From contig JAILWY010000012.1 of NCBI GenBank assembly GCA_022113835.1, positions 4,154,001 through 4,218,000 of the forward strand: a DNA stretch of 64,000 nucleotides, read 5' to 3'. The translations under genes were made by a program, and so were the position numbers. This document shows, piece by piece, positions 36,470 to 49,743 of this stretch (position 1 is the stretch's first letter; each line of letters begins with the position of its first letter). The stretch comes from Atopsyche davidsoni (lineage: Eukaryota > Arthropoda > Insecta > Trichoptera > Hydrobiosidae). Under the pieces are notes generated by a model that saw only the letters and a list, made by a program, of their open reading frames with translations, made no database searches and was not told where the DNA came from.

Positions 36470-36571
36470 TACATATTTTTATTCAAAAGTCTTTACTATG
36501 ATTTAAAGTCAATAAACATCAAAACATAAAATGAACTAGTTTAATTTTAAATTTCAAGATTTTTTATTTTC

Positions 36572-36660
36572 TTTGTGTAAATTAACAATAGTTCTTGGGG
36601 CTATCCCCTGATCCTGCGCGCAGGTTGTAGGGCTTACTAGTTGTGGCCTATTTACATGGA
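36572..36660 (-). repeat. Dispersed repeat shared with 14672-14762
   Basis: The reverse complement carries GCGCGCAGGATCAGGGGATAGC (split here as GCGCGCAG and GATCAGGGGATAGC) and then AGAACTATTG, collinear with the 14.7 kb copy. The palindrome CCTGCGCGCAGG lies in this copy. Class unknown. Confidence 0.55.
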
Positions 36661-37490
36661 TTCAAAGAAAAACGAAAATGTTTAAAAAAATTATTACGTA
36701 TGTTATTTCAGCTATATTGTTATTTTTGCAAAAATGTTGATGAATCATTAGTTGTGGGTACCACATTCCGATAGTGAATATGCACAGCAGCCCGGGGCTG
36801 TAAATGGGCTGCGGTCAAGGATCACCCGTGTCGCACATAGTTGGGTGGCCAACCGCAGGGCGGCGCTATCTGCGGCGGCACTGCCATCTGTCGACTGATT
36901 GTGACAACCTTCGCCCGCAGGGGTTGAAGGGTGGCACTACGACCCCCTGCTCCACATACACAACCACATCCATTCAATGAATTCAATGGTTTTTTTTATT
37001 AATGAATTCAAATTCCGTTATTTACAAGTGATTTTTTTTATTTTTAATCGTTTTATAGATATATTATTCGTTGTATTTTAAATCGTTTTAGTTTTAGTTT
37101 ACCCAAGACACAAACCACATTTTTCCAAGCTGAAGAAAATTATATTTCATAGTTACGTTGTAAAACTTGCGATGGCGCTTTACATCATCCCTTCTTATAT
37201 TATAAAATGTAAAGATTTCTTTAGCAGAGACTCAAACCATTTCACAACTTTCTACAGATTTAGTTTCTCTTTCTGTCGCTACTCCAACAACAGACCGTCA
37301 CATATTTGTTTTAAAAGCAAAATTGTAATATTTATATTATCATTATATATCTATTCGTTGAAATTGATAAATAAATGCGTTAAGTATTATTTTTGTAAAA
37401 GAATATCTTCACTTACAAAAAAATTTTTTTTTTTAGTATTATATTTTGATTTTTTTTTATGCGTAAAATGATTCACTGAAAGCGTCGGGT
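36661..37490. other. Non-coding; GC-rich block at 36770-36970
   Basis: The block contains GGCGGCGCTATCTGCGGCGG and several near-repeats of GGCGGC and TGGCACTAC-type words. It ends sharply into AT-rich DNA. It might be part of a repeat or a regulatory islet; nothing decisive is visible. Confidence 0.4.
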
Positions 37491-37790
37491 GGGTTAAAAA
37501 TTCGATCCGTCGTGAAAAAAAAAAAAAAACACGGAGGGCCGCACAGCTGAGGGCGGCCAGGGCGGCCAGGGCGGCCGCGGGCGATGTTATCATTTTCAAT
37601 TTCGCTGCAAAAGTTCGACCGGAAGTCACGTGCACAAAAAGATTCCCCGCGACAGGGACGGATGGGCGGGAGGACCAGCCCGCGGGGGTTGTTTAATGCC
37701 GGCGCACGGCTCGGCCCTGCAGCGGTCTCCGGCGTCATCTCGAATACATTATTCATGCTCGCGGCGCGGGGTAATTTTTAAAAAGTCCCC
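37491..37790. other. GC-rich islet with 9-bp tandem repeat
   Basis: GGGCGGCCA is repeated three times at 37551-37577 (third copy ends in CG). The islet is otherwise CpG-rich, and the several overlapping frames on both strands are compositional. Candidate regulatory element only by composition. Confidence 0.45.
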
Positions 37791-38761
37791 GTTTTTTTTG
37801 TTTCAACAAATAACCCGAATGTAATTTTGTGTATCTTCCCTGAGATATTTTAGAATAATGGCTGTCTAGGAAGAAAATATGGTGTGCTTTGCATATTTAT
37901 GCTGTGCATATTATGTTGTAGGCCGCGCGGTGGGATCTAAGTGGATGAAATTTTGATACCGAGGTGTTATAAATTCTCAGTTATCTCATCATCATTGTTA
38001 ATAACGTGTCCCTGGGACGTGATTTACTTCATTTCATAAGTGTTTAAGTTTATCGGAGGATTACATTTTTCACTTTTATGCTAAAATTAAACTCATGCTG
38101 AGACTACCTTAATCCCGTATCGTTTGAGGGAGCAAGGTCTTGTATTATTATCCTTTCATACATAACACGCTTCTTGTGGTATTAGAAATGACTTTTAAAT
38201 GATCAAATTTATTTATTTCGGTAATATTTAACAATTTAACACATAAACACGATCATTATTTATTATTTGTTGAAAAGCTGATTAAAATGAGTCTTTGAGT
38301 AGGACGGTTCTATTCCGAGAGAACAAATTTGTTATGAAATTTTCAAGTAGATTTAATAAAGATAAGCGTAAATATGGCAACAAAATGTCGTATAGAGTTT
38401 TATTTTAAATAATAAAATTTCAACGGTCGTTATTAAAAATTTTATATTTCATTTCAAACTGAAAAGTTGTGTAAATTATCATTTCTATTTACTTCCTCTA
38501 CGGAAGAGTCCTTAAATGCGAGTACAAAGGAAAGTGCGGGGTCTCTTTAGTTCGAGTAATGAAATTTCTTTTTCTTATTATGTACTGTTGTTGCAGAGAA
38601 TATCATTCGCGTTTTGATAATATTTTATGCCGTGCAATCTAATCAGAATCTACGAGCTCGTAGAACACGGCAGGCTGCGACCGCTGTCATATTATACTAC
38701 CCCTCTACCCAGCATCCCCCGCTCCACTATTCTCTCCGGTGACTCTTCATGCTGTACTTAA
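37791..38761. other. Non-coding AT-rich sequence
   Basis: Contains the 14-bp palindrome CTACGAGCTCGTAG near 38651 in a GC-richer patch (38640-38720). No frames of note. Confidence 0.5.
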
Positions 38762-38763
38762 GA

Positions 38764-38788
38764 ACTGTTTATTTTGTTCCAGGTAAGA
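38764..38788 (+). promoter_or_regulatory. Candidate recursive splice site (acceptor fused to donor)
   Basis: CTGTTTATTTTGTTCCAG is directly followed by GTAAGA, so the acceptor boundary is 38782/38783. This matches the known recursive-splice consensus of long insect introns: a pyrimidine tract, then NCAG/GTAAGT. It lies 13.7 kb downstream of the donor at 25108 on the same strand. I found no other site in the window with both halves this strong. It could be chance, or an ordinary acceptor of the exon at 38783-38892. Confidence 0.4.
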
Positions 38789-38892
38789 CACAATGCATCA
38801 ACAATGACTTCTTCAGTGCGAGCTCCACACACACAGCAGCCAGCAGACGCTCTGCCCTCCGCAGGGACGAGCGATGTTTACATTTTAAACAG
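38783..38892 (+). CDS. Alternative reading: 110-bp internal exon
   Basis: If the acceptor at 38782 starts a true exon, joining it to the base left over at 25107 gives an in-frame continuation, GKTQCINNDFFSASSTH and a serine/arginine-rich stretch, to CAG/GTTTGT at 38892/38893. Length 110 restores phase 0. The donor is weak and the peptide is low in complexity and matches no family I know. The recursive splice site explanation is preferred; both cannot be established from sequence alone. Confidence 0.2.
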
Positions 38893-39815
38893 GTTTGTAT
38901 GCCAGCTCGGTTTTTGCGACGCAGTATTATATTACTCGCGCAAACTTACAAGATCTATAAAAATAGTGTAAGTTTTAAGTCACTCAAGGGCTGAGAACTT
39001 GGGCTGAATTTCCTTACAAAGAAGCATGAAGTTTTACTGAAAAATTTTAAAGTTTCTCTGGTGCAAGATAATATTTTCAATAATTTTCTCAAACCACGGA
39101 ATGCACACATTTGTTTTAAAAACAATTTGTACTACAAAGAATGTTATATTAAATACTTTTTAAAGTATTCAGTCTATAAAAAAAAAATGTGTCAATGGTT
39201 GTTGTAGGGGTACTTGTAATATTATCATTTCTTGTGGCAATGCATGTTTTTAACGAATAAATATGACGAGTGGTAAAACCACCGCTTTGCTACCTGTTAA
39301 CTTTCCAAGTACTCGTAAATCTCAACCGTGATAATATTATCTTAGAAATGACTTTGCAAATGGACGCTGTGCCAATTCCGCCGTGCCAATGAGAAAACAC
39401 GTAAATTATACGTGACACCATTTTGAATGCTTTATTATTATTGATACTACCCGAAACGTTTTTTTTCTAATTCGATTATCCCAAAAAGAAATTCCTGCAG
39501 CCTATTTTTTCCCATTACTGTGCTGATAACGAAGTGAATACCGAAAATTAGCTATTTTCTGATATTATTCCTGAACTCGGACCGCTAATCTAATTTCAGG
39601 GGGGAGAAATTTTACGATATCCAATGAATACGCAATCTCGCCTTTTTTCATATTGAAACCTAACGAAACGTATAAACCGAGTATTCGCTTATTCCGTCAG
39701 CGCTTGTACCGTCGTATGTATGCATGTTTAAATTGAATAAGCCCAATGGAATTGCACGTCGCGCTCCCCTCTCGATTTGGTTGAATATTTTCTCTGCAGT
39801 GGTTCCTCCCCGCGC
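38893..39815. other. Non-coding sequence
   Basis: AT-rich apart from the rise in GC after about 39560. No repeat ends or convincing frames. Confidence 0.5.
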
Positions 39816-39865
39816 GTGTGCCGCACACGCCGTGTGCCGCACAAGCCCGTGTGCCGCACACGGCC
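39816..39865. repeat. 16-17 bp minisatellite, three units
   Basis: GTGTGCCGCACACGCC, GTGTGCCGCACAAGCCC and GTGTGCCGCACACGGCC follow one another without gaps. Each unit contains the palindromic core GTGTGCCGCACAC or a one-base variant, so the tract can also form hairpins. Confidence 0.9.
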
Positions 39866-42800
39866 GCGACATGCTTCCGACGAATTATGAAGGCGCTCCG
39901 AGATTTCTTTTCAAATGGGCTTCTTGTATTTATTTACTTGGCCCTTTTGTGTACTTAGGCGTTTCTCTTTTTGATGTTTGACGCAATATTCGGTGACGTT
40001 CTGTCGAAATTACTTTTGCATTTATCCGGTTTTATTATGTTTGAGTTGGGTTTCAATAGTCGATTGTTAACCGCGATAAGTTATGCTTTCTTAATACACA
40101 GCGTTTTGGGGAAAACATGTTTTTTTTCCGGTCTTTCTTCCGTATTTAATTCTAGGTTTTGTTACTTAGTAACAAATTCAAAAACAACCATTCAATATGT
40201 TTTCAAATATACTTACTTACGTACAAAAATCATTACGTCAAAATAAATAATGTTTCAATTTATTTTTTAAATTCTTACCTTTCAACTGTTTCAGAAATTG
40301 ATGAAATAATTAATTATTTTTATACGTATTTTGAGGCATAAATTAAAATTAAAATTTCATATCGAATATTTCAAAAGCAACCAAAATATTATACAAAAAC
40401 GTAATTCTTATTGTAAATAATTCAAATAGAATGAAGAATATTTAATATTTTCTTAGTGATTTTTAAAGTAAATACGCATAAAAATAAACGTTTTTTATAA
40501 AAAAAAACTTTCTGGCTCGTAATTTGAAAATTATGAAATCATACTGTTTTTGATAAACTCATGTTTAATGGATAATATTTTTTTTTTTTTTAAGCTTAAA
40601 GTATATTTAAACATAATCAAATGCTGTGAAAATTATAGTAATTTATCTTCGAACTGAGCATAAACACGCAACCAGAATGCTAACACCCTTGAACTAATTC
40701 CCACAATAACTAAAACAAAAACCGATACCTGTCCTTCAGCCGCAGGCTCATTAGTATCATCCTCCTCCCTCCCCATCCCGACTGCGGGGCAGTGTTTCCG
40801 GCTCCAGCTGGCTCACCGAGTCCCGGTGATATTTGTCCATTAGTATTTCCGTTAATTGGAATTCGGTGAAACGCAACGCTGATCACGTAGTGACGGTGCA
40901 TCGCTCCGTACCACCCTGGAGCTTCTCTAACGATAGCCCTTCTTTAATCTCCTCTATTCAATCCATTCACATCTTATTATTTATCTCTTATTTTATGCTC
41001 TTCCTTGCGTTACATACCAATTTTAAAACTATTCTTTAAAGGTGTTTTCATGCTTAAAGCAATTATTAATTTCTATTAAATTAAGAGAGCTGAGACTAAC
41101 CTGAAAATTACCACGAATTTTTTTACTAAAAAATTCTCCAGGTCTTGCGTATTGCGAACGAATTTCCAAACGAGCAAGCTGCAAGCTTAACGTTTCAATA
41201 AAGATTTAGTTATGAATCCAATCCAAATACTATTAATATTTAAATATTTACCAGTGCTTCAGATCTCAGATATTAGTTACAGATAGAGCCTTTCGTTCTG
41301 TTTACAATCGCGAGTTCCGGCGCCGCTTGAAGAACCTTCTATTTTTCATTCATCAAGACGTAGAATGATAAAACGACCGATGTTTCTGAAATTGCAGTGC
41401 TCCTGGCCAAGGAGCAGCGCGCGATATCTCATATTTTGCTCGCTTTGAACGCAGATGCATTTCTGAATTCAAGAGCTTTTTACCGCCGAATAAATTGCAC
41501 CACCAATCATTCGAGCTTTCGCCGCAGTAAATTTTACTTTTAAACCACCGCCCGAGGTCTTATATTCAGGAGATTATTGTTACCTGTCGGGAAGGATTAT
41601 CCAAACCGCTCGGGCTGCATACAAATTACCAGCTGAAATAATTTTCATTTGAAAGCTTAGCTTATTTCATATTATTCATCAAATGAACTTTAATGCTCCT
41701 TTGAATCCTTCAGTGAAGCGTTATTTGTTGCTTTAGGTTATTTTGAGGCGTTAAGGTCATCCGCAATGCTTTTTTTTTTCGCTTTGTAGAATGCCGATAT
41801 ATTCATTTCGCAGTACATTATTTCGGGTCCATTGCTCAACTCATATGTTACATGCATTAAAGCTGACACTGCACGCGGCAAACCTTCACATATTTTTGAT
41901 TTTCAATCGACCTATTCTCTTGTTTTGGTCGTATGTCTGAAATTCACCCAAATAACTCAACCCTGCGTGATTTATCGCTCGGCCCTTCTGCGATGTTTCC
42001 TATTCAAATCCTCCTTTTCTGAAAGCCATTTTCCGTTCGATGAATATATTATGGCCGAACGAAATTGTCATATCTTGAGTGCCCGCTCCGATGAGAATCA
42101 GTGAAATTGCTTATATATTTTTTTGGAAAATGTAATTATGCGAGTTGTTATGTCGATCTTGTTCGCTTCTTATTTTAATATTTGATGATGATTTGACGGG
42201 ATGAGCCCGCGCAGAGCTCCGGCGCTGACGGTGTTTGCCCGCTCGCTCACTGCCTAAGATATTTATTACGGAGCACGTAGACCTTATTTTGTAGGGCTAT
42301 TTACTTTAACGGTATATTTGCATACTCCGCTTCCAGAGAGAGCTTCCCCTGAAACAACTAAAAAAGTATTTTGATTTGTCCAGACGCGCCCTCTGAAAAA
42401 TGTTTTTATAAAAATATAACGAATAAGTATTTTTTTTTAAGAATTCTTTTAAACATAATTATATTTAAAACACTGATTTGCCTTTTTTATTTCAAAGCTA
42501 GATGTGTCTGTGATTAAAAAAAATCGCTTTTCCTACATTTTTTTGTCTGACAGAATTTCTATATAAAGTCCTATCAATCACACTCACTAGCCCCTATGTC
42601 GTCCCAAACAAAACCATTCAACACTAAAAGTTTCCCAGAAAACTAAATGCCTCATAAGCTGTTCAGCTCTCTTTCAATAAGCACTTCGGTTTTTCAGAAG
42701 TAATTTATCTAAATTTTTCTCTTCGGGACATTTTACGTTCGTCGCTGAACTTTGGTTCTAAACTCGGGGAGTACCGCTTAACTTTTCTGCTTGTCTCAAA

Positions 42801-44937
42801 GTGTAGGATTTATATGCGAGAAGTTCCGGAGACGGGATTCTCGATCGCTTTTTCTGGTAGCCTTTTTAATTGTTTCAAACACTTGTGTAAAACTATCTCG
42901 GGTATATCTTAATCTCACATGTACGCAAATATTACATGATAAATCTTCTTTGGTCACTACACATAATCTTTTAAAACAAAAATTATCAATAAATATAAAA
43001 GTTCTCTTCCTTGTGCTTTTCTTACACTGACACTAACAGTATTATGCTTTTAAAGATATTCTTTTAAACAAGCATTATTGTTTTTTTGTCATTGATATTT
43101 ATTGTATTTAAAATATCTAAGATATCATTATAACCTTATTTAACTTAAGAGCATTGCGCTTGCTTTGAATAAAAATGTTGTATAACTCAGTTGTGTTTCT
43201 GACGTGTTAGGCTTGTATTTTTACTTTATCGTAACTCGTTATATCTAAATAAACCTCTTTGGCATTAATATTATCTAAGTAATCAGATTATGCAAAACTT
43301 ATATAAATTTTTGCCACATTTACCAGAATTAATTTACACGTGCTATATAGCTTTAAACGGTGCATTTCCAAGTCGAGACAATCGCACAATATTTAATTAG
43401 CTTCTTGCGGGTCTGTCATTAGAATAATCGCGGCTTACAGCACCGACACAGTGTGACGGAACACTCCAAAAACTGGAAGTAATTCTTTAAACTATTCGAA
43501 GAATTAAATGAATTGGATACTCATTATGATCAGGTTACAATTTCCACATTTCATAAGGTTTCTGAGTAATAGAATGTTACTAATAAATAAAGTAGAAAAA
43601 CATGAACTCATCTATACGTGAATAGTTTATTTTTTCGGTTTATGGCCAGGTTTTTGCATCATCGGCTACACTGTGCCCGCCAGCACCCCGCGGTGGTGTG
43701 TAATCGTTCACTTACCGAGCATCTGAGATAATCGAAAATAACCCTCTGGAGTTGCGAACTTCTGGAAACTTCCGATCGCTCTGAGCGAGATGCTGCACCG
43801 AGCCAGCTCAGCTCCGCGGGGACGAGATCAATGGACCGCGTGATTACGTACACATCTCAATAAATCCCAAGAAAACCGAATAGATCTTCCCTATTTGTTA
43901 AAACGGTGTAACTAAACGCACAATAAATAAATTTTGTTAGAATATCTTTGAAATTGGCATTCTTGGCTAAATCTATGAAATTATTATATACACAAAATTG
44001 TCATGTAGCCCTAACGAAATGGATATTACCTTCTTCTTTTACATTCTTATAAATCTACAAATTAATAGGTCATAGAAAACATAAATTTTAAATAAACCGA
44101 TGAAAAATGCACCTTCTTCAATTTCACCTTTTCAACTGCCTTAAAGCCACGCATGATTTTACGCAAATTTCGTACAAAATAAAACCACAAAATAATATTC
44201 CTTTGGAATCCAATTTTTATGGAAATCACGTATGATACACTTTAAAATCAACGCTGAAAGTTAAAAGTTTTTGCATCTTTTGCAAACTTTTTCTCTGGCT
44301 TTCTTTTTATTGAAAAAGAGCTTTCATATTTTTTAACCCGCCTAAATCAACATCGAATATTCCTTATGTAAAATTTTATTTATACAAATTTTAGATTTTT
44401 ATAAATTTCGAATAAGGCGAACCTCAGAATGTAACCTACGTTTTTTGTGACATGTCTATGGATTGATTTTGCAAACCTTTTGCGTTTTATCTAAACATTG
44501 ACTTGAAATATTCGTGTCAGAGGTTTTGGAAAAACTTTGATTCCGAACAAACTGCCTTCTGTTAATATAATGATATTACATTCTACGTTCTAGTTTTGTG
44601 ATGAGTTTTATACTAAATATAATTCTAATAAATTCTGTGGAATTATATTTAAACTACGAAAGTAATAAAAACAACAATCAATAAATTGAACACGCCTTTT
44701 CTGAATATTGCTGGGATGTTGTGGATATATAACAGCAAAAGCAAACATTCTAGCTCGCTGTTTCCTATAATGCACGCCAGTTATTAAAATAATATTTTTT
44801 GGCACATTTTGTACTCGCTTATATATTCAAAATATGCAAAAACGTAAAAGGTAACGTTTAATATAATAACTAGTTACCTTTTGTACTGATTTATAAATTC
44901 CATGCTCAGATTCGAATTTTTTGTCGAATCCTTTAAA
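39866..44937. other. Non-coding sequence with islets
   Basis: GC-richer islets lie at about 40720-40930, 41300-41620, 41830-42110, 42180-42370 and 43640-43860. The second holds GCTCCTGGCCAAGGAGC, a near-palindrome. Between them the DNA is AT-rich with poly-T tracts. The 90-codon frame at 41832-42104 has no domain. No element ends were found. Confidence 0.5.
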
Positions 44938-45520
44938 GGGTCTAGGTCCCATAATCGAGTTTTTTTAATCATTTTCTAGTCCGTTTTGCGAAAAATCCAC
45001 TGCACCAATCAAAAATATTTAAATGCAAAAAGTTTGATACATCCCTTCTTCCGAACAGAATATATTTTTATTTCTTATAAATTTACTATTAATATGATAA
45101 ATATGTGTTTTTCCGATTAAAGTGTACGAATTTGGCGATTCGTCATGTCCCTGTTCCAAGAGTCCCAAACATTTAAAAGTCTTTTTTTCAATTGGAATAA
45201 AAAGGTTTAATATAAACCCTGTGCGATATATTATTTTAAAAATTATAAAAAAAAATCTTTAAAAAACTTTGGTTTTGAAAAGTCGTCATTTTATCCAATT
45301 TTTCAACATCTTCAAGATTTTATTTTACCCTGAAAATGGACGTTAATTAAATAATAAAAAATATACAAATATAATTTATAGTTTTTTATATACTCTGTAA
45401 AAAAATCAACTATCGATATAGAAAAATATAGTGACAATTAAATTAATTAAATGGCACGATTTCGCCGGGTAATGGACTGCCTCAGAGGCAATCAAACGGC
45501 TGGAAGCACTGCCTTAAGGC
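44938..45520 (-). repeat. ~580-bp dispersed repeat, inverted copy
   Basis: This is the minus-strand counterpart of 33315-33876 (see its shared blocks). It lacks the head present at 33190-33312. The boundary on the left is GGGTCTAGGTCCC at 44939; on the right the similarity fades after GCTTCCAGC-type sequence near 45500. With the 33-kb copy it forms an inverted pair 11 kb apart. Confidence 0.7.
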
Positions 45521-48500
45521 ACCAAGTCGCGATACCACAGGTTTCACGCGCGAATAGACTTTGTGAATATTTTAAATTTTTATTTCATGCATGTGCATAA
45601 CATTGTCTGGTAAAAATCCCGTATTCCCTGCGCCGGGGCGGCCGCAGCCTTTCTATCGTCCGGGACAATTACCCATCAGGCGCAGGCATACTTCCTTACC
45701 CGCCGATCGATCACCGTCCCGAGCCCCGGCCTGTATGTAGATTGCGCCATCCCAGATAGGTCGGGGTAGATGCGAATAGATGGTTCCTGCGGCGCTGAAA
45801 AATAAATCAACCCCCCGGCCGGCGACGGTGTTGGCCGCCGCGGACTTTCTCCCATAAATCGTGAATATTCCCCGCGGTTTATCTCAACGGGTATTCGGTC
45901 ACTTCTTCGTTCGTCTGCAGGATGCACGTAAATCAAAGTTTTGTCGGTTTCTTATTTGGCTAAGTAGTCGGACGGACCGACTCTCCCTTTAATCCCACAA
46001 AAAAGTATTTTTATTCGCATTCATCCACGGGCCACATTGTGTCCGCTTAGTCGCGGAAAGTTATCTGGATTTATGTTTTTTTTTTTTTTTTTAGAATGGG
46101 AGAAAAACATTCGCTTCCACTTAATCATAGACAGGTATAATCGATAGCGTATATATGGATTATCAAGCGTATTTCCAAAATGCTTTTCATCACTATATCC
46201 TATAAGATATGTATTTTATTTACATAAGTAGCAAAATTTCACAAGCGATTATGTAAAATCATTTTTAAAAAATATTAAATATCAATAGCCATTTTATAAC
46301 CTAAAAAAGCAAATCGAGTTTTTTGTGTATTAATAAAAGTAAAAGATTGATTACTTGCTGATTTAAAAGTATTTCAGTATATAGACACTTCTTTCAAAAA
46401 TATATATTTCATCAGTCAGTACTTTCGAGACATCTAATATGCAGCTGGCCATAAATCCGGCAGCCGGAAAACTACTTCCGGTAATCGTCAACTTCAAACT
46501 GCAATCGACTTCATTCAGAGCTTGAATGGCGGGTGTTTTGAACGCGGATGCTCTCCATCACGGACGCCTCCAATCACAGACCATCTCCAGTCTGAAGTGC
46601 CAGATAAACTGACGCTGCTGCTCTCGTCCCGCTAACCGCAGGCTGTGCGGCCAGACTCACCCCCTTCCCTGTTCAGCGCCCAAGACGACACGACTACTCG
46701 CTGAAAGTTTACTACTAATCTTGTAATAACTATTTACTGAATCAAAATCAATGAGGCGATAGCTTAACTTAATGAAATTTACTTACTATAAAAAATAAAA
46801 ATAAAATATTGGTCAAATCATTTTTATTCTTCGTCGTCTATTATACCGATAAAGGACCATTGAGTTGAGTATGTTTTTTTTGTACGTAATAAAAACTGAC
46901 TGCTTAGTTTTCTTTTTTTTTTATAGATAATAAAAAATAATAGACATTTTTGTTTGTGCCGTAAGCACAACTGTTGCCTTTTAATATAATATTTTACGGT
47001 CATGGTTAAATAATACTCGATCAAGTTAGGTTACATTTTTTAAATAATCATTTTAAATATATAATATCTATATGTAAAAAAATTACCTTGTGTTCTAAAT
47101 CTCAGTTTCTTGGTGTAGTGAATAAGTGCATGAATTTTTTTAGTATTAAATATAAACACGTGAAATATTATGAATGTATTTTGTTTTGAATAACGATTGA
47201 GATAATTGTTTACATGAAATTTAAAACAAAATTTTGAAGTAGGATTTTTCTTTGGGCAGTATTTTTTTTTTTATCAATATGTAATATTCTCATATTTTCG
47301 TCCGCAGGGAAAGTAACGGCACTCTCGTAAATCGGCTTAAATTTTAAATACAAAGCATCGGAAAACTTCGCTGCAATTCGGCGGAATTTCGGAAGCGCCA
47401 TTCATCCGGAGGTCGCAGGTTGTAAAGTTTAGAGTTCAATAAAGCCGTTTATGAATAAGTCTGCGCTTTACGTTTCCCGGGTCGGCGAGGGGAGGAGCTA
47501 AGGGTGGGCCCAGCGCCCTCATCCCCATTAGCGAGGGCGGTACCCCGACTTCACTCAATATCGCAAATTAGAATAAGTTTATGACGTGACAAACTTCCAC
47601 CGTCCGTCTGGAAAATACTGCGATCGTGTTTGTTTTCCTCTATTTCACTAATGAATTGTCAAGTTTTCAACGTGATTTTACTTATCTCTGTATCTTTGGA
47701 AGTTTATCGTTAGGGGTAGTATAGGCGGGCCTGCGAGTTTAACTACAGAAAGTCCACATCAAAGATGTGAATCTTATTTCGTAGCTATTCTTTATAGAGC
47801 CTTTTGTCATTTACTCAAGTTAAATTATCATATTATGTAACGGATGAAATACAGGCTTACTTAGAAACTCGTAAACTTTATCTACAGTTTTGTGTAAACA
47901 GAGACTATCAGAAGAGGGTCGCAATTATGATTTATTTTTTTAGAAAGTCATTTAAAGCAGGACATTAATTTTTTTTTTGTTACTTATTTATGATAGTTGA
48001 AAATGTTGAAATAAACTGTTTTTTTTTAAAAGACATAAAGAAATATATATTTCTTTCAATTATTGATTGGAAATACGAAAATTTTTCCGTGTTTTAAAAT
48101 GAATACTCATTGTTCCTCTTTTAATCCCATCAATATGAAAACATACTGTTTTCAATCAATTTTATTACTGAAGTCACCATATTGTCTTTATTTATAAAAG
48201 CTCCCTGTGTTTCAGAATAATACACGTTTATAGATTATCTCGAATGTTCGGTCGTGTCGCCGTGATATGAAATAATAAACTACCGTACACTCGAAAGTAT
48301 CGCGAAGTCCTGAAATGCTCTGTCGCGACACCGTTACGAATACGGTAATTTGAAGTTCAAAATGAGGTCTCTGCACCATGTGGAAAATAAAGCGCTTTAA
48401 ATTGTCGTAGGGGATGCACGCCAAGATCCCCGCTCACCGGAAGCGCATCCCAACTGAAGTACGAAAGAAGTGAATCTTTCTCTCGCAGAAAATTCAGGCC

Positions 48501-49743
48501 ACCCTTTTTTATCGCCAGATAGATAAAGTGAAACTTTGTCTTTGTTCAGCTTTGTGGAGAAATTTAACTACTTCTGTAACACATCTTTAAACTTTACGTA
48601 TTCAATTGAATTATTTGTGTCATAAAGCTTGAATCTAATATATTACAACCTAGTAGTACATTAATAAACTTACAGTATTTAAACAAAACCACTTTAAATA
48701 CATACCACTAGAAAATCCATTAATCTAAATATGCTTCTACGGGTCTTATCTTTTAGTCACATACAATATATCTTAAGAAGTCAGGCTTGTGTGTACAGGT
48801 TGCATACTAAACGCTTACATAACCTATTTGAAGAAAGTTTTAAGCTTTAATATTATACATTGCATAGAGCTTCAAACAATATCACATACTAACAACTAAC
48901 TAGAGAAGTAAACGCTTTTAAATTATTTGACCATCTACGTTTCTTGATTGAAAATCTCTATAAAAACATGTATAATGATGCCAGTATTCGTCATCATCAT
49001 TGACGCCACAACCCGTTGTGATTTCTGGCCTCCTTATAAGAGTTTTCTCATTGATGACATTCACCTGTTAAGCTTGCATGATACATGCAATATCAAACAA
49101 AAGTATAAGCTTATTTGGGTGTACCTTAAATTTGAAATTAAGTATTATCTAGCTTATGACACACAGTAGATTCCAAAAAAAATTCTTCTAAGTAGGTGTA
49201 CTTTTATTCAACTTGCAAAAAGCTGTAAAAAAAAACATGTTGTATCTGAATACACAAAAATTCCATGCCTAGTTTTATAACTCCGGCTTGGCGCGGGGCG
49301 AGCCGGATTCTGCGAAAATCGAAGTGTTCAATTCAATAAAAATACCCGTAATGCAAACAAACACACGACAAAGTTTCCGAGGGAAGCAGCTAAAAACTCC
49401 AGTGGGCGTGCTCCGTGCGGCGGGGCGACGTGTACTTTTCGAGGCTTTTAACGCAATACGAACGGCGAGAACGCCTGTATCTCGGCCAGATTAGGCGGCT
49501 AATGGGCCCGCCCGCCGTCCCCCGAGCACCGCCACTTCACTCCCGAACAGGTCTGGTTCTTTTTTCATCGTATCTGCTTATTCTCGGCATGAAATGTAGC
49601 CAGACTGGGTTTTTGTAATGTTATTACGATTTGACCTCTGGGCCGTGTTAAATGCCATGTTTTTGTGTAAGTGCCTACGTTTTATTGTTATTTATATGAT
49701 GTACTCTTGAACCCTACAAGTTCTTCTTTTCAATGGTTTTTTT
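45521..49743. other. Non-coding sequence with islets
   Basis: GC-richer islets at about 45580-46080, 46440-46710, 47270-47640, 48230-48520 and 49270-49620. Each has short overlapping frames without domains. The intervals are AT-rich with several T8-T17 runs (for example 46077-46093). Confidence 0.5.

Noticed and set aside
36840..36900. CTCF-like insulator motif around GGGCGGCGCTATC
   Set aside because: The core has one base too many for the consensus, and no second line of evidence is available.
33190..45520. The two ~600-bp repeats as LTRs of one retrotransposon
   Set aside because: They are in opposite orientation, have no TG..CA ends or target duplication, and there is no reverse transcriptase between them.
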